Positions 10,336 to 20,045 of a stretch of DNA of 60,999 bases are shown here, one piece after another. The notes under the pieces were generated by a model that did no database searches, was not told where the DNA came from, and saw nothing but the letters and a program-made list of their open reading frames with translations. Position 1 is the first letter of the stretch; each line of letters starts with the position of its first letter. The position numbers and the translations under genes are program-made. Location: positions 1,872,065 through 1,933,063 of the forward strand of contig BFEA01000013.1 in the NCBI GenBank assembly GCA_003427395.1, in the 5' to 3' direction. Source of the stretch: Chara braunii. Its lineage: Eukaryota; Streptophyta; Charophyceae; Charales; Characeae.

Positions 10336-10659
10336 ATGGTAGAGTCGGACGATGAGATTGAAGAGGATTACTGGAACAGGCCGTTGCATGCCGAGACAGG
10401 GGAAGACTATTGGAGAACGGTCCGACAGACAATGGAGAGAATGGAGGACCTGATAGACAAAGTCGGGAGAAGCCCGACACCGGTTGCTTGTTGGGGTGAT
10501 GGAAAACTGCCGCTGCCGCTCGTTCCCTTGGCCGAGTTAAGCACTGGGCGCTGTGCAGAGAAAGGCAGCGAGGGTGAGAGAGAAGGGGTAGGAGGAGTTA
10601 GAGGAGAAGGATACAGTACAGGTAAACATAGACGGACCAGAAGCAAGGAAAGAAGGTGA
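10336..10659 (+). pseudogene. Continuation of the gag frame after a stop
   Basis: This ORF is in the same frame as the end of gag, separated by a single TAA at 10327-10329 and two codons. It starts MVESDDEIEEDYWNRPLHAE and ends in a basic RRTRSKERR tail. It may be the C-terminal part of the same polyprotein after a nonsense mutation, or a read-through domain before a lost pol. It contains an acidic start and no catalytic motif. The sequence after 10660 is unrelated, so the element is cut here. Confidence 0.5.
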
Positions 10660-10689
10660 CGACAACAGAAGGGGAGTCAAGAGACTTAC

Positions 10690-10926
10690 CTGGCGCAGTA
10701 GTCGGCAGTGTCCCAACGGAGATCCGCTTTCACGTTGTACCGTTGGAGACTGGAATACGGTGGCCCGTACTCGTCGTGGCGACCCCAATCTAGTACCATC
10801 CGGGGAGAGCTTTCGGCGGGATGGTAGTTACCGCCCCACTGGTGGTCCTACCTCTTCTCATACTCGACAGCGCTGGCCTTGCCCTCGAAGATCATACGAA
10901 CCTGGCCTGGAGACCGGCTAGGTGCA
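10690..10926 (-). pseudogene. Exon-like coding fragment with splice sites, one stop
   Basis: On the minus strand TTTCTCCCCAG| ends at 10927 and GCGCCAG|GTAAGTCTC begins its intron at 10689, which are consensus acceptor and donor. The 237-base stretch is open except for one TAG at 10848-10850. It reads VRMIFEGKASAVEYEKR before the stop, and VLDWGRHDEYGPPYSSLQRY then RWDTADYCA after it. The stop overlaps AGAG|GTAGGA, which could itself serve as a donor. I do not recognise the family. It lies between a truncated gag and an R element, suggesting a captured or mobile-element exon. Confidence 0.5.
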
Positions 10927-11160
10927 CTGGGGAGAAAGACGAAGGTGGCAAAGGAAGGCTGTACCTGAACAAGGCGTAGTACCGGGTGCATGCAGCGACA
11001 GGGATGGAAGGAGTAAGGGGAGGAAAAGCTATGGGGGGAGTGGCTGGTCATACCACGCTTAATCCATGACGGATTTGAGAAGGGAAGGAAGCAGGGGATA
11101 GTCTTTTTGTAAGGCGAATTCAGCTCTGCAGTCAGATTGAGCAAAGGGTTAGAGGAATAG

Positions 11161-11187
11161 AAAGAAAAAAAAAAAAAAAAAAAAAAA
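11161..11187. repeat. A-rich homopolymer
   Basis: A run of about 22 A after AGAAAG. On the minus strand it is a T tract within the pyrimidine-rich region upstream of the 10926 acceptor. It could be a poly(A) tail remnant of an inserted element. No duplication was identified. Confidence 0.5.
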
Positions 11188-11399
11188 CCAGGCGTGGGTG
11201 AGTCGAGAAAGAAGAACAACAAAAAAGAGAGGAGTGAAAACTGTGTAACTTGGTCATTTCTCAGCGGATTCGGGCAAGAAAGGATGCTAAACTGGGGTTT
11301 CGGGCCACTGCGAGCACCATGGCGGTGTCAGAATTAGTAGTAAGGGGTTAGTTTTAGTGATACAAGTGTTAACAGCTGCGCGGAAGGTAGAACTCCATG

Positions 11400-11642
11400 A
11401 CTGTCGACAAAAGGTAATGTACCTTTCCACTTTTTGGCGGGAGATTCATTCACCTTTTCTTTCACTCATCTTCCGTAAGTGCCGCAGGGGAAACACAACG
11501 ACTGTTTGCCTTGGAAGTACGCCCGGCTTTTATTTCGGTTTCCACCACGTTCGTAGTCTGTATGCTAACGCTTTAGTTTTCTCTCTAATTTTGACTGAAT
11601 CGGGCCATAATAAACGTAAGGTCCATCCATGGAGTAGGCGCG

Positions 11643-11700
<58 letters not shown>

Positions 11701-11910
11701 CACCTACCTCGGAGAATGGGCGACACGGGATGAACCGCAAGTCGAGCTACGGTGCCAAGCTGCGGGCGGACCAACTCCAAGTGGGTCATTTTTGGTAGGC
11801 AGAACAGACGACGCGGGGTAAACCGAACGAAGAGCAGCAACCTCAGGACTGCAGGGGACGTATCTTTCCACTTGCTAGTGGAAGGTTCATTCTCATTTTG
11901 TGCAGTTGGT
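11400..11910 (-). repeat. R element with (GA)n core
   Basis: Two copies of the R motif (11423-11450, 11862-11895) flank a GA tract at 11647-11699. On the minus strand both motifs keep a CTTCC/GGAAG-type hairpin. The second has a long stem, CTTCCACT with AGTGGAAAG. A donor-like CGAG|GTAGGTG (minus) directly precedes the CT tract, so the tract would lie in an intron if transcribed. Between and after, no coding feature is seen. Confidence 0.6.
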
Positions 11911-13640
11911 GAGTGCGCTGCTGTGCAGTTGGTGAGTGGCAGCGCACGACCCATAGTTGTTATCGGTTCGTCGTCATTAGATCCTGCTGTGGCGATCGTA
12001 CTCATCATAGCCTTAGTTGGTAAAGCTTGCCCTCCCCGAGCCTTAAGCCATCCGTTTTGCGATGGTATACGGCTGTATACGATCGTATACGATTGTGTGT
12101 TTCCTCTATTTTTATTCTTTTTCGTGTGTGTGTTCAGCAATTTACGAAATTCTCTTTCAATTTACGAAATTCTCTTTCTGTTTTTTCTTTTCTCTCCTGC
12201 TAGCATTTCCAGCAAGTCAGGGTAGACCCTCCTAGTGATGCCCCTAAGAAGGCCACAATCTCTCATTAGCACTGCATGCTCGGATTAAAGCCTAATGGCA
12301 CTGAAAGATGACGTCCAGAGATTACATTGGAGACGACACTTGGAGTGCTCCGTGTGCCATCAATAGAGGAGTGCTGCTGGGATAGACTTTGTGCTCTGAG
12401 TGCGAGAGAGTGTGACTCCTTGGACAGCAAAGGGTGGGTGNTATTGGAGAGGCTGATTTATCCACGCCGAGGCGAAGCTGGAAGAAACAGAGGGGATGTC
12501 TTCATGAGCAATCATTGAACGAGGGTTGTGGTCCTGAGGTGGCAGTATCTTGGCTTGGGGTTTAGCATGTGCCGTAACCACGTTCCTTTCGACAGGCTGG
12601 TTTATTGACTTCCAGCCTCTGGATGCTTGCTCGTCTGATGCTCGTTGCTCCTCCTGCGTGCTGGCCTGCCTGCTTGTCGAACCCTTCTTGACTCATGGGC
12701 TTGATGTCTCGGGTGGACTGTTCTGCGCGATCTTGATGGACTGTGCCCGGACAATAAGGTTAGCCCTGGAGGCGCAATTCGCCCTTGACGGTATTGCTGG
12801 TCTTTGCAGCCTGCAGGGGCGAGATTATTGCTGTACNATAGGCAATANCTGTTGTCTTGGCTTGTTGGTAGGCTCGAGAGGGGCGGGGCCGCTGAGTCAG
12901 TAGTTGAACGTCAGGCTAGTAAAGTATAGACCGAGCTGATCTCAGAATTGGTGAAAAGTCGAGCAACCACAACTAGAACGAAGACCGCCACCTCAACCTG
13001 GGAAGTTCCTACTCCCTTATCAGGCGGCTGCCTATGTAGCTGCACTATTATTAGACTACTGCTGAACTGCTGCAGTTGTCATGGCTGCTACGACCCCGGG
13101 TGAGCGACGCGGGTAGCGGTTGAACTGTGCATCGTTGGGCTACCTGATCGAAAGGCTGCGCTGAGGGAGAAGGTAGAGGAAGCAGCCTGGCAAAGTTGTG
13201 TAGTTTCAACTGTGCTGAGTTCGTGCGGGGGACTGTGCCGAGCGATAGCATGCAGATTTAGTGTGACTTGTATCATTGCACTGTCGACGAGGTACCGGCG
13301 CTGATCATAGCACTGTTGTTCCTTGAGGTACTAGGTTATCAGGCTGGTACTGCCGTGGTTCTGGTTGTGNGGCGTTGCCGGTTTCTGCNGGTCGGTGCCT
13401 TTTGCTGGGTCTCGCCGTACTCGCGGCATCATTTACTAAGCATCNCTGGGGGTTACTGTTATGCTAGCCTACTGCAAAGACTGTTGCTGTTCTCGAGTGG
13501 GCTGATGCTACGACCGGGGTTTGCTCAAGAAGAGGTCACTACTACGTCTTGAGGGCCTGACGGGGGACTGTTATTTTTCAGGACTTGGTACGGTTGCAGG
13601 GCGCTCGGGGTTTTGAGTTTCGACAGCAACTGCGGTGGGG
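11911..13640. other. No gene recognised, 5' flank of composite E1
   Basis: Six bases are unresolved (n at 12441, 12836, 12848, 13370, 13389 and 13445), which breaks ORF reading. Short ORFs rich in Cys, Leu and Gly follow the GCTG-rich composition and show no domain. The 3' part resembles the region upstream of the E3 head (43200-43300 inverted) in its GCTGCTG bias. Confidence 0.4.
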
Positions 13641-13757
13641 AGGATTGCTGCTGGGCAGCACAGTGCCCTTTGCTGGGTACTGCTGCTGGGCAGCATGGTG
13701 CCCTTCGCTGTGTATTGCTGCTGGGCAGCACGGTGCCTTTCGCTGTGTACCACTACT
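13641..13757 (+). repeat. Three tandem copies of a 40-45 bp GC-rich hairpin repeat
   Basis: Each copy contains TGCTGCTGGGCAGCA followed by GGTGCCCTTCGCTG or a variant. CTGCTGGGCAGCA is itself a short hairpin. The ORF across it (266 codons, 13613-14413) repeats CCWAA-type peptides and is probably not a gene. Confidence 0.8.
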
Positions 13758-14429
13758 GCGTGTGTCAGGGGCTGCTGGTATGGTGGCGGTATAGCGGCTA
13801 TCTTCTGGGAGGCTACAGCTACGGACTGTGCATTGGTGGGGCCCTCGCCGGGCTACTACCGCAGTATACCATAGATGCTCTCCGTCACGGCGGAGCTGCT
13901 GTTGCTATTTGGGGGGGGGGTCTATCCAAAACGCAGCCCTTCCCAGGCTGTGTGGCTACGGTTCGGACAGTGGATGCTGTTGTTGGCCAAGGTCTGGACT
14001 GGTTGCTGTGGTTACCGGCTACTAGCTACTGCATATTGTGGGCTGTGCACAGGCCACCGCTACGAATTGCTGCGAGCTGCGGCTGGCTACAGTTGCTGCT
14101 GTTGCTGGCAAAAAACTGTTGCTGCGGGGGCTGTGTCGCTCCTGTTTCTTTGGGAGCAGCAGCGACAGGTTGCGGACAACTGAGACTCGCTGAGCTGCTG
14201 CAGCCAGCCAGATGGGGCAGTGACAGCTACCACCGCTGCTACAGAACCAGGTTGCCACAGTGCACGGACTGTGGGTTGCTGTGCGCTTGGGGACTGATGC
14301 GGGGCCACTTCGTGGCACACCTGGTACTTGTCGTACGTTCGCTGATGTGGGTGGCTGGCTGTGCATTAGCTACATGGAGAAGTGAACAGGCCGACATAAA
14401 GGTGTTGCAATGACTTAGTGGACGTCAGG
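13758..14429. other. GCTG-rich stretch, no gene called
   Basis: It contains a G10 run at about 13911-13920 and many GCTGCTG and GCTGTTG words. The long plus-strand ORF is rich in Cys, Leu, Gly and Ala without a recognisable domain or start context. Confidence 0.35.
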
Positions 14430-14760
14430 GGGGTTGAGTTCAGCGGGAGGCTTCAGAAGTTGAACAGGCTGTTACATTGGTCGTCATTGCGGAGCCCTCA
14501 GGCGCATCAAGACAACGAGGCCCTCTCCAGTGAGCTAAGCGCACCTCTCTTGGATCCTGAGAGTCTGAACCTTTCTCCATCTATCCTTCTTACTCTCAGT
14601 CTGGTCGTTGGTTACGAGAGGAAGGCGGCAAACGGGATTGCAACCCGTAGGTCCACGCCAAGGCCTCTGTGGGAGGTTGCCCCACCGATTGCGGGAGCTC
14701 TGCCGGAGCCCAGGCGGGGTTCTGGAGGCAGGGAACTTCAGGTATAATCTCGCTAACCTG
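14430..14760 (+). ncRNA. E1 head, extended conserved structured block
   Basis: It aligns with the inverted blocks 42740-43060 (E3) and 29960-30340 (E2). Conserved parts in order are CATTGCGGAGCCCTCAGGCG, CTGAGAGTCTGAACC, GGTTACGAGAGG, a CGGGATTGCAACCCG hairpin, CCTCTGTGGGAGG with CCCAC, then GATTGCGGGAGCTCTGCC. The last is followed by hairpin GAGCCC/GGGTTC and a GGCAGGGAA arm that pairs with CTCTGCC. Translations of E1 and E3 are also similar (ESLNLSPS), but indels and frame changes favour RNA-level conservation. That choice is inference. Confidence 0.6.
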
Positions 14761-14949
14761 TGTGATCCCTTCCCCTATCTCCTATCCCCTAGGTATCTGA
14801 ATGTGTATATGGGAGGTTATTACTTTTTGTTTTGTTATGTATGTCAGGACATGCATTGTGGAAAGCTAAATGAACAAGTATATATGAGTGTTCATATAAG
14901 CTTGAGTGAAGTCAGAAAGAATGAATTGGGGGAAGGTGGGAGGAAGGTG
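14761..14949. other. Spacer between E1 head and array
   Basis: AT-rich and short, with no coding or repeat feature recognised. The equivalent spacers in the other composites differ in sequence. Confidence 0.4.
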
Positions 14950-16265
14950 TATCGCTTGCTGTGACCAGGTCAACCCAAGGCTGGGCCCCTCTAAGTTGGT
15001 GTGGGCTCAGTGCTGTGTTTTATTCATGTTTGCTGGGCTGCTTGTATGGTTTGGAGGGTTGGGCCTATCCTAAGTTGGACGGACCAGTCGCTGTTTTTTT
15101 GGGGTTTCTGAACAGGAGGATGGGCACCCTAAGTTGGGAGGTCCCAAAATCCTGGTGGTTTTTTTGTGGGTTGCTGAAAATAGAGTTGGGAACACTCTAA
15201 GCTGCGTGGACTCAGTTCTGTGTGTGTTTTTTTCTGAGGGGGACACAGGCATGAGGCTGAGCATACCCTTAAGTTAGGGCGGCTCAGTCATAAGCCATGA
15301 ACACAAAGGTCAACCAAAGTATACAACTTTGATACATACTATACGAACCTATATCATCTGACAGACCGGGCACCCTAAGTTGGGAAAGCCAGTCAGTAAG
15401 TCAGGTAGAACAATAAGAAGAAAGAAGTGATAAAGAATACAATGATGGTAACCAGGGAAGACTGAGCGTACCCTTCAGTTAGGGCGGCTCGGTCCTATGC
15501 TCGTAATAAGACAAAGGATCAGCAAGTTAGTATAAACTTGTTTTATTTTCCCTTCTAAACACGAGGCAGGGTTGGATGTCTCCCTAAGTTGGGTAGGTTT
15601 GATCATCTGCCTAATAAGAGAGAAACACATAAAGTTTGTGCATGTATCAATGGTGGTTTTCATATGATTGTCGTTACGGAGGCTAAGCGTACCCTTAAGT
15701 TAGGGCGGCTTGGTCATACGTCGTTGTGCCTTGTTCAGGCAGATTCTGTCTTATATAACTATACTGTTTAAGTCAGCTAGGCGTACCCTGAAGTTAGGGC
15801 GGTATGGTGATAGGCTCTTGTCGTTGGTGTGATGTAGGTTGGACATACCCTTAAGTTAGGGCGGTCTGACCATTCGTCGTTCGTGCTTGTTGTGTAGGTT
15901 GAACGTACCCTTAAGTTAGGGCGGTCTGACCATTCGTCGTTCGTGCTTGTTCTAGGCAGGCTAGGCATACCCCTAAGTTGGGGCAGCCTAGTCCTATGCC
16001 CTATGTAGCCAGGTCTATGAGCTGGTTAGGCATACCCTTAAGTTAGGGCAGTCTAGCTTTATGCTTCATGTCGTCAGTTCAAGCAGAAGCCAGGCGTACC
16101 CTTAAGTTAGGGCGGTCTGATCATATGCTTTATGACTAGAGTTTATCTGGAGTTGGGCATACCCTTAAGTTAGGGCAGTCCAGTTGTGCGTACCTTTACT
16201 TGTTTACTTAGGCAGGTTGGACATACCCTTAAGTTAGGGCCTTGTCTGATCCTATGCCATAAGTG
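14950..16265 (+). repeat. E1 hairpin array, about 17 units
   Basis: Units of 55-110 bp share CATACCCTTAAGTTAGGGC. The inner arms CCCT/AGGG pair around TAAGTT. Outer arms flanking this core differ between units yet pair: GAGC with GCTC (15258, 15465), AAGC with GCTT (15680), AGGC with GCCT (15962), and GGAC/GTCT-type pairs with one wobble elsewhere. The first units (14960-15400) are more diverged. Spacers are unrelated in sequence. No ORF of interest. Confidence 0.85.
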
Positions 16266-16620
16266 AGGGAGTTATTGAAAGGGAACAACTTAGTGATCTA
16301 ACGAACTACCTGGGCAAATGTATGTGGGATTGTGAGAGATGCATGCTCATGTATGATTGTAGGGTTTCACTTGGGGTATCTTTTCGATAGGTTAGTTGCT
16401 TTAGATGCTCGCCAAGTGCAGGAGCCATAGGTAGGTCAGATAGATGTTGGGAGGGAAAACTTCGGATGAGGATAGGACTGACCCTGCTAGGGGTTAGGCC
16501 CAATGCTAGCCCCCGGTCTCATCTAGAGGTCGTGTTGGTTGTCATTGAGTCTGGATCATCACGCAGATGTCGGAAGTTAGTCCCAAGTATAGTTGCTTTG
16601 TTTCGTTGCTTTTTCAACTT
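16266..16620. other. Spacer between the two E1 arrays
   Basis: Nothing coding recognised. Sequence is unique within the window apart from short words. Confidence 0.4.
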
Positions 16621-16800
16621 TGTATAAATCTTGGCAGCCTCCTGTTCCTACAGGAAGTGCTGCCGAAATTTCTAGCAATCTGAGGGAGTTGGTCATTTTT
16701 TTACTCATAGAAATTCTGAAAAGGCACTTTTTCTATGGGAAGAGCTGCCGAAATTTCGTAGAATTTTGGGAGTTAGAATGTTTTTCAGTTGGGAGTTACT
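16621..16800 (+). repeat. E1 second array, two hairpin units
   Basis: Two units share GGAAG-GCTGCCGAAATTTC. In the better one, AAATTC and CCGAAATTT form the outer arms around CTTTTTCTATGGGAAG. The same motif occurs inverted about six times each at 40990-41620 and 27560-28210. Confidence 0.7.
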
Positions 16801-16979
16801 TAGCAGACCTATCCTGATTAGAGGAGATGCTTAGTGACCTGGTACTCGTAGAGGAGCTAGGACGCGACTAGGGGGATGTTCTCCCCTTGGCACAAGCATG
16901 AGTAGTACTCTTCTTTCGCCTGTACTGTGATGCAGGTTTCCGAGTTATCATTTGAAGGCTTGATCTGATCAAGTTATTT
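16801..16979. other. Spacer, nothing recognised
   Basis: Short segment without repeat or coding signal between the second array and the stem-loop block. Confidence 0.35.
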
Positions 16980-17180
16980 CGTCAAAAGGATTACTCTTCT
17001 GTTATCGCTGATAACAGGTCGGTTGCCGACTCGTCGGTCTGCGACTCAACCCCAACTCACCCTCAACACCCATCCCTAAAAGGCTTTAGCCCTGGTGATT
17101 TTGTTTGTTTTGTTAAGGCTTCACCCAGACTTTTATTGAATGGTCATTTAACAGAAGTACAGAGTACTTAATTATCGTTG
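16980..17180 (+). ncRNA. Conserved stem-loop block downstream of the arrays (E1)
   Basis: It contains the near-perfect hairpin CTGTTATC-GCT-GATAACAG, then GTCGGTTGCCGAC, TCGTCGG and, further on, TTTTATTGAATGGTCATTTAAC. The inverted counterpart in E3 (40600-40800) reads TTGTTATC-ACT-GATAACAA, a compensatory end-pair change. E2 (27220-27430) has a decayed version. Role unknown. Confidence 0.55.
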
Positions 17181-17381
17181 GTTGGCTGGAGGTAAGGGCT
17201 TGTGTGGCTAAAGCGAGGGGTGTGAGTGGAGAGGCTGGTTGGAGTTGACCCCGTGTAGCATGTGGATCTTTGTTTGATATCGTGGTGTGATTGCAGGTAT
17301 GTAAGGAAGAGTCTCGATTGATTCATGTTGAGTGGTATTGCGTGGATTCAGATGGGCAGACGACACAACTGTTGTGAGAGT
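17181..17381. other. E1 segment before block L
   Basis: GTGTGATTGCAGGTATGT (17287-17304) is shared as a reverse complement with 40460-40500 and 27040-27110. No coding feature. Confidence 0.4.
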
Positions 17382-17675
17382 GAACTACCCCATAACCCAC
17401 TTGTTTGAGTGAGACGGTTTTGTTCGCGTTTCAATAGGGTGGTAATAAATGTGCGTTCGGGTAACCCCTATAGGGTTAATCCCGACGATGTATTTCTTGA
17501 TGATGCTAAGGGTAGTTGTTTTATCCTCGTTGGAGTTTATTTTGGTGGGACGATAGAGCTCCGGGCGGAAGGGTTAGCGTGTTGCCGGTGGTGCGCCAGA
17601 CAACTCACCACCACTCCAATTCCCTTCCTGCCCTGGGGGCCGTCTTACCCCGCACCCTTTGGGGCAACCCTCGAA
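17382..17675 (+). repeat. Leader block L, second copy
   Basis: It is collinear with 7904-8200 from GAACTACCCCATAACC to CCGCACCCTTTGGGGCA. In E0 the block leads into gag. Here the sequence diverges abruptly at 17676, so this copy is detached from any coding region. The junction marks a deletion or insertion boundary. Confidence 0.75.
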
Positions 17676-17934
17676 GTTAGCAAGGGCCACAAGGCTACGA
17701 GTACACCAGAGTACCCCACCAGCGCGAATGCTTGCGAATGCCCGCATGGCTGGTTGTCATGAGGAGGTCATGCGCTCGCTCGACTCTTATACGGAAACCC
17801 AGCGCGCGACGCCTATCTGCTTCTGTTGCGTAAAAGTATGGGTCGGATACTGAAGGGACTAGGAGTGGTGTCGTGGCGTTGTTTGTGGCGGTCGTTCTGT
17901 GTGTGTTTCTGTATGTTATGAGTGGGTAAGTATG
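17676..17934. other. Junction segment between L and inverted T
   Basis: No gene. The left part is unique and the right part grades into the outer flank of block T (GTGGGTAAGTATGAGTATCG matches the inverse of 7840-7880). Confidence 0.4.
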
Positions 17935-18372
17935 AGTATCGTGGTGTAGCGCGTGGTGAGAGTAGTGCGTCCTAGTCGACCGACGCCGAGTCACATTTGG
18001 AATTTCAGCCCCCCAGTACGGCGAGGCGCGTGCGGGTTCGATCTTCGGGCGTTCGACCGCGAGTAACCCTCTATGCTACAGCGAACGAGAAACGCCCTCG
18101 GCTAGGCCACCTCTGCAATTGCATACGAAAAGTTTTCGCATGTGGTTCAGTAGCTCAGCAGGGATACGCCCACCTAAGGGATGGTGACAGCTCCCACAGG
18201 TGGAGGTGGCGGTGCCTCACGTGACTTTGTCATGTCGTAGGGGCTCGCGAGAGGTACGGCTAGCGCACTCGGCCGGAGCGGCAAACGCTCTCCGCGACAA
18301 GTCCAGCATAATCCTGAGTGACGCGGCCGGGAGGGTCCCCGTGTGGGACCGATGCGCTCGACACCGCCTTAT
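17935..18372 (-). repeat. Block T, inverted copy
   Basis: It is the reverse complement of 7433-7850 with high similarity. On the strand given here it contains GTAGCTCAGCAGGGATACGC, which resembles a polymerase III A box, and GGGTTCGATCTTCGG, which resembles a B box. The two are in the wrong order for a tRNA gene. Hairpin GCATACGAAAAGTTTTCGCATG-type pairing is preserved. Confidence 0.8.
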
Positions 18373-19639
18373 TATCATCTGACCTTGTTCTAATGCAGGA
18401 CAGTGAATAGGAGCAGTAAGACCCTCGAGGTCTGCCCTATTAGAAGTAGACGATGGGAAGATCCCGAGCGGTCTACCATATAACTACTAACCTTCTCAAT
18501 AAAATTGGATCAATCAATTACTAACAGACTGTTTCTGATTCTATTGAGGAGAGGATAGTGAGATTTTGACCCTGAGAGACTTATCACTCTATCTTGAAAC
18601 TTCTCATTTGTTTTCTATCATGTGATTTTTCTCCAAGATGAATTAATGACATTGCTTGTGCTCGCTAGGGAAAGAAACAAGAAAAAGGGTTATAATAAAT
18701 AATCTTAAAAGGAAACTTATGAAGGATCACTAGGTCGGAAGAGATAGGAATTAACTTTGTTCATTACCCAAACCCATAAGCCAACATCCTGGCATTTAGG
18801 TAAGGATTGAGGATAGACAGTGGGTCACAGGTGAGCATCGATCTTTACGTCACAAATCTAGAAGGAATCTTTTAAACCTTAGCATAGGAAAGAGGATGTT
18901 AAGTTTCTTTCGGACTGTGCTGTGTCTACAGGTTTCATCACACTTGGAGAAGATTACGGAAGAAAACCGTAAGGAACTGCAATTCTGTTATCATTGGATA
19001 AAGGTCGGTATAATTCCGACTCAACCTCCACATGGCTTGATACCCACACCTAAGACAAAACCTAAAAAGGGAAACGGATAGATCTTCCCTTGTACCTTAG
19101 CCTAAATTGTCCAAATCATCTCTCGAAGGTCTTTGAAAAGATGAAGGGCTGGGTAATAGGAGTCAGGAGTAGGAAGGAGTGTTGTTTTCAAGGTTTTGGG
19201 GAGTGAGGGACTTGCTGTGAATGGGTTAAAGGTTGACGCTTGTAGCGCATTCTGTGTTTTGTATTTGTATGCATGTATGTGTTTTCTTGCATCTGCACAA
19301 GTGTTGGGCAGTGAACTGTCTTTTCTGGACTTAAGGTCACCTGGGATATTCGGACACAGGGCACCGCAATTTTGAAAGTGAGGTCCACCGCTCATTTGCT
19401 CCCCTGATAAACATATGTACTTATATATGTCTATCAACAAGTTCATACTCTGGTCTGAGCTTAGGAAGGTTATTGTTTGGGATTCTGTTGAGATCTTGAG
19501 AGGGTGAGAGATTACAAAAGAATTTAAAATTTGACATTTTCTCGTTTGGTCAATGAAGGAACATAGATTCGCTATCATATTTAGCTAAGCGTGGAAGACT
19601 GTTCGGAAAAGTCGACCTGATAAGAATAGTCGGTCCGAG
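18373..19639. other. No gene recognised
   Basis: Moderately AT-rich. A 61-codon plus ORF at 18896-19081 (ending TKPKKGNG) and a 158-codon minus ORF at 19102-19578 lack domains or splice context that I can defend. Weak coding potential is possible but unproven. Confidence 0.35.
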
Positions 19640-20045
19640 GGAGTTAGTACCTCGAGGCACAATATACGGGTCAGTCTTAAGGTGTTTTACCGCGTGTATG
19701 CCTATGCTACGACGATCGAGAAAAACGTCATCGGCTGGCTTACCTCTGCGATTGCATGTAAAAGTCTTTGCACGTGGGCCGGTAGCTCAGCAAGGATACG
19801 CCTGCCTAAGAGATGGTGACAGCTTCCGCAGGTGGAGGTAAGTTGTACCTCGCGGGATCTCTAACCTGTCGTAGGGATTCGCGAGAGGTACAGCACGCGC
19901 GCACGGTCGGAGTGGTGTTTTCCATAGGTGACAAAAGACTCATGTGTGATACGAGTGTGAGGTCCGACACAAGAATTACTTTGCGTCTGGGTGTGGGACC
20001 GCCACGTGCGACAGCGGTATGTGTGACGGGAGCCTGCAATAGTTA
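19640..20045 (-). repeat. Block T, degraded inverted copy
   Basis: It shares GAGAAAAACGTCATCGGCTG, GGTAGCTCAGCAAGGATACG, GGTGACAGCTTCCGCAGGTG and ATTCGCGAGAGGTAC with block T, with many substitutions. The C-rich end of T is lost after about 19910. Confidence 0.7.

Noticed and set aside
10681-10700. U1 snRNA 5' end (ACTTACCTGG)
   Set aside because: Only the splice-site complement is shared. The rest of U1 is missing, and the match is explained as a minus-strand splice donor.
13613-14413. 266-codon Cys/Leu/Gly-rich ORF
   Set aside because: It spans a three-copy DNA repeat and a G10 run, lies near unresolved bases, and overlapping frames are also open.
14690-14745. Group I intron core (GATTGCGGGA resembles the P segment AATTGCGGGAA)
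   Set aside because: I could not find matching Q, R and S segments or a P7 pairing downstream, and the copies are not inside a conserved host gene.
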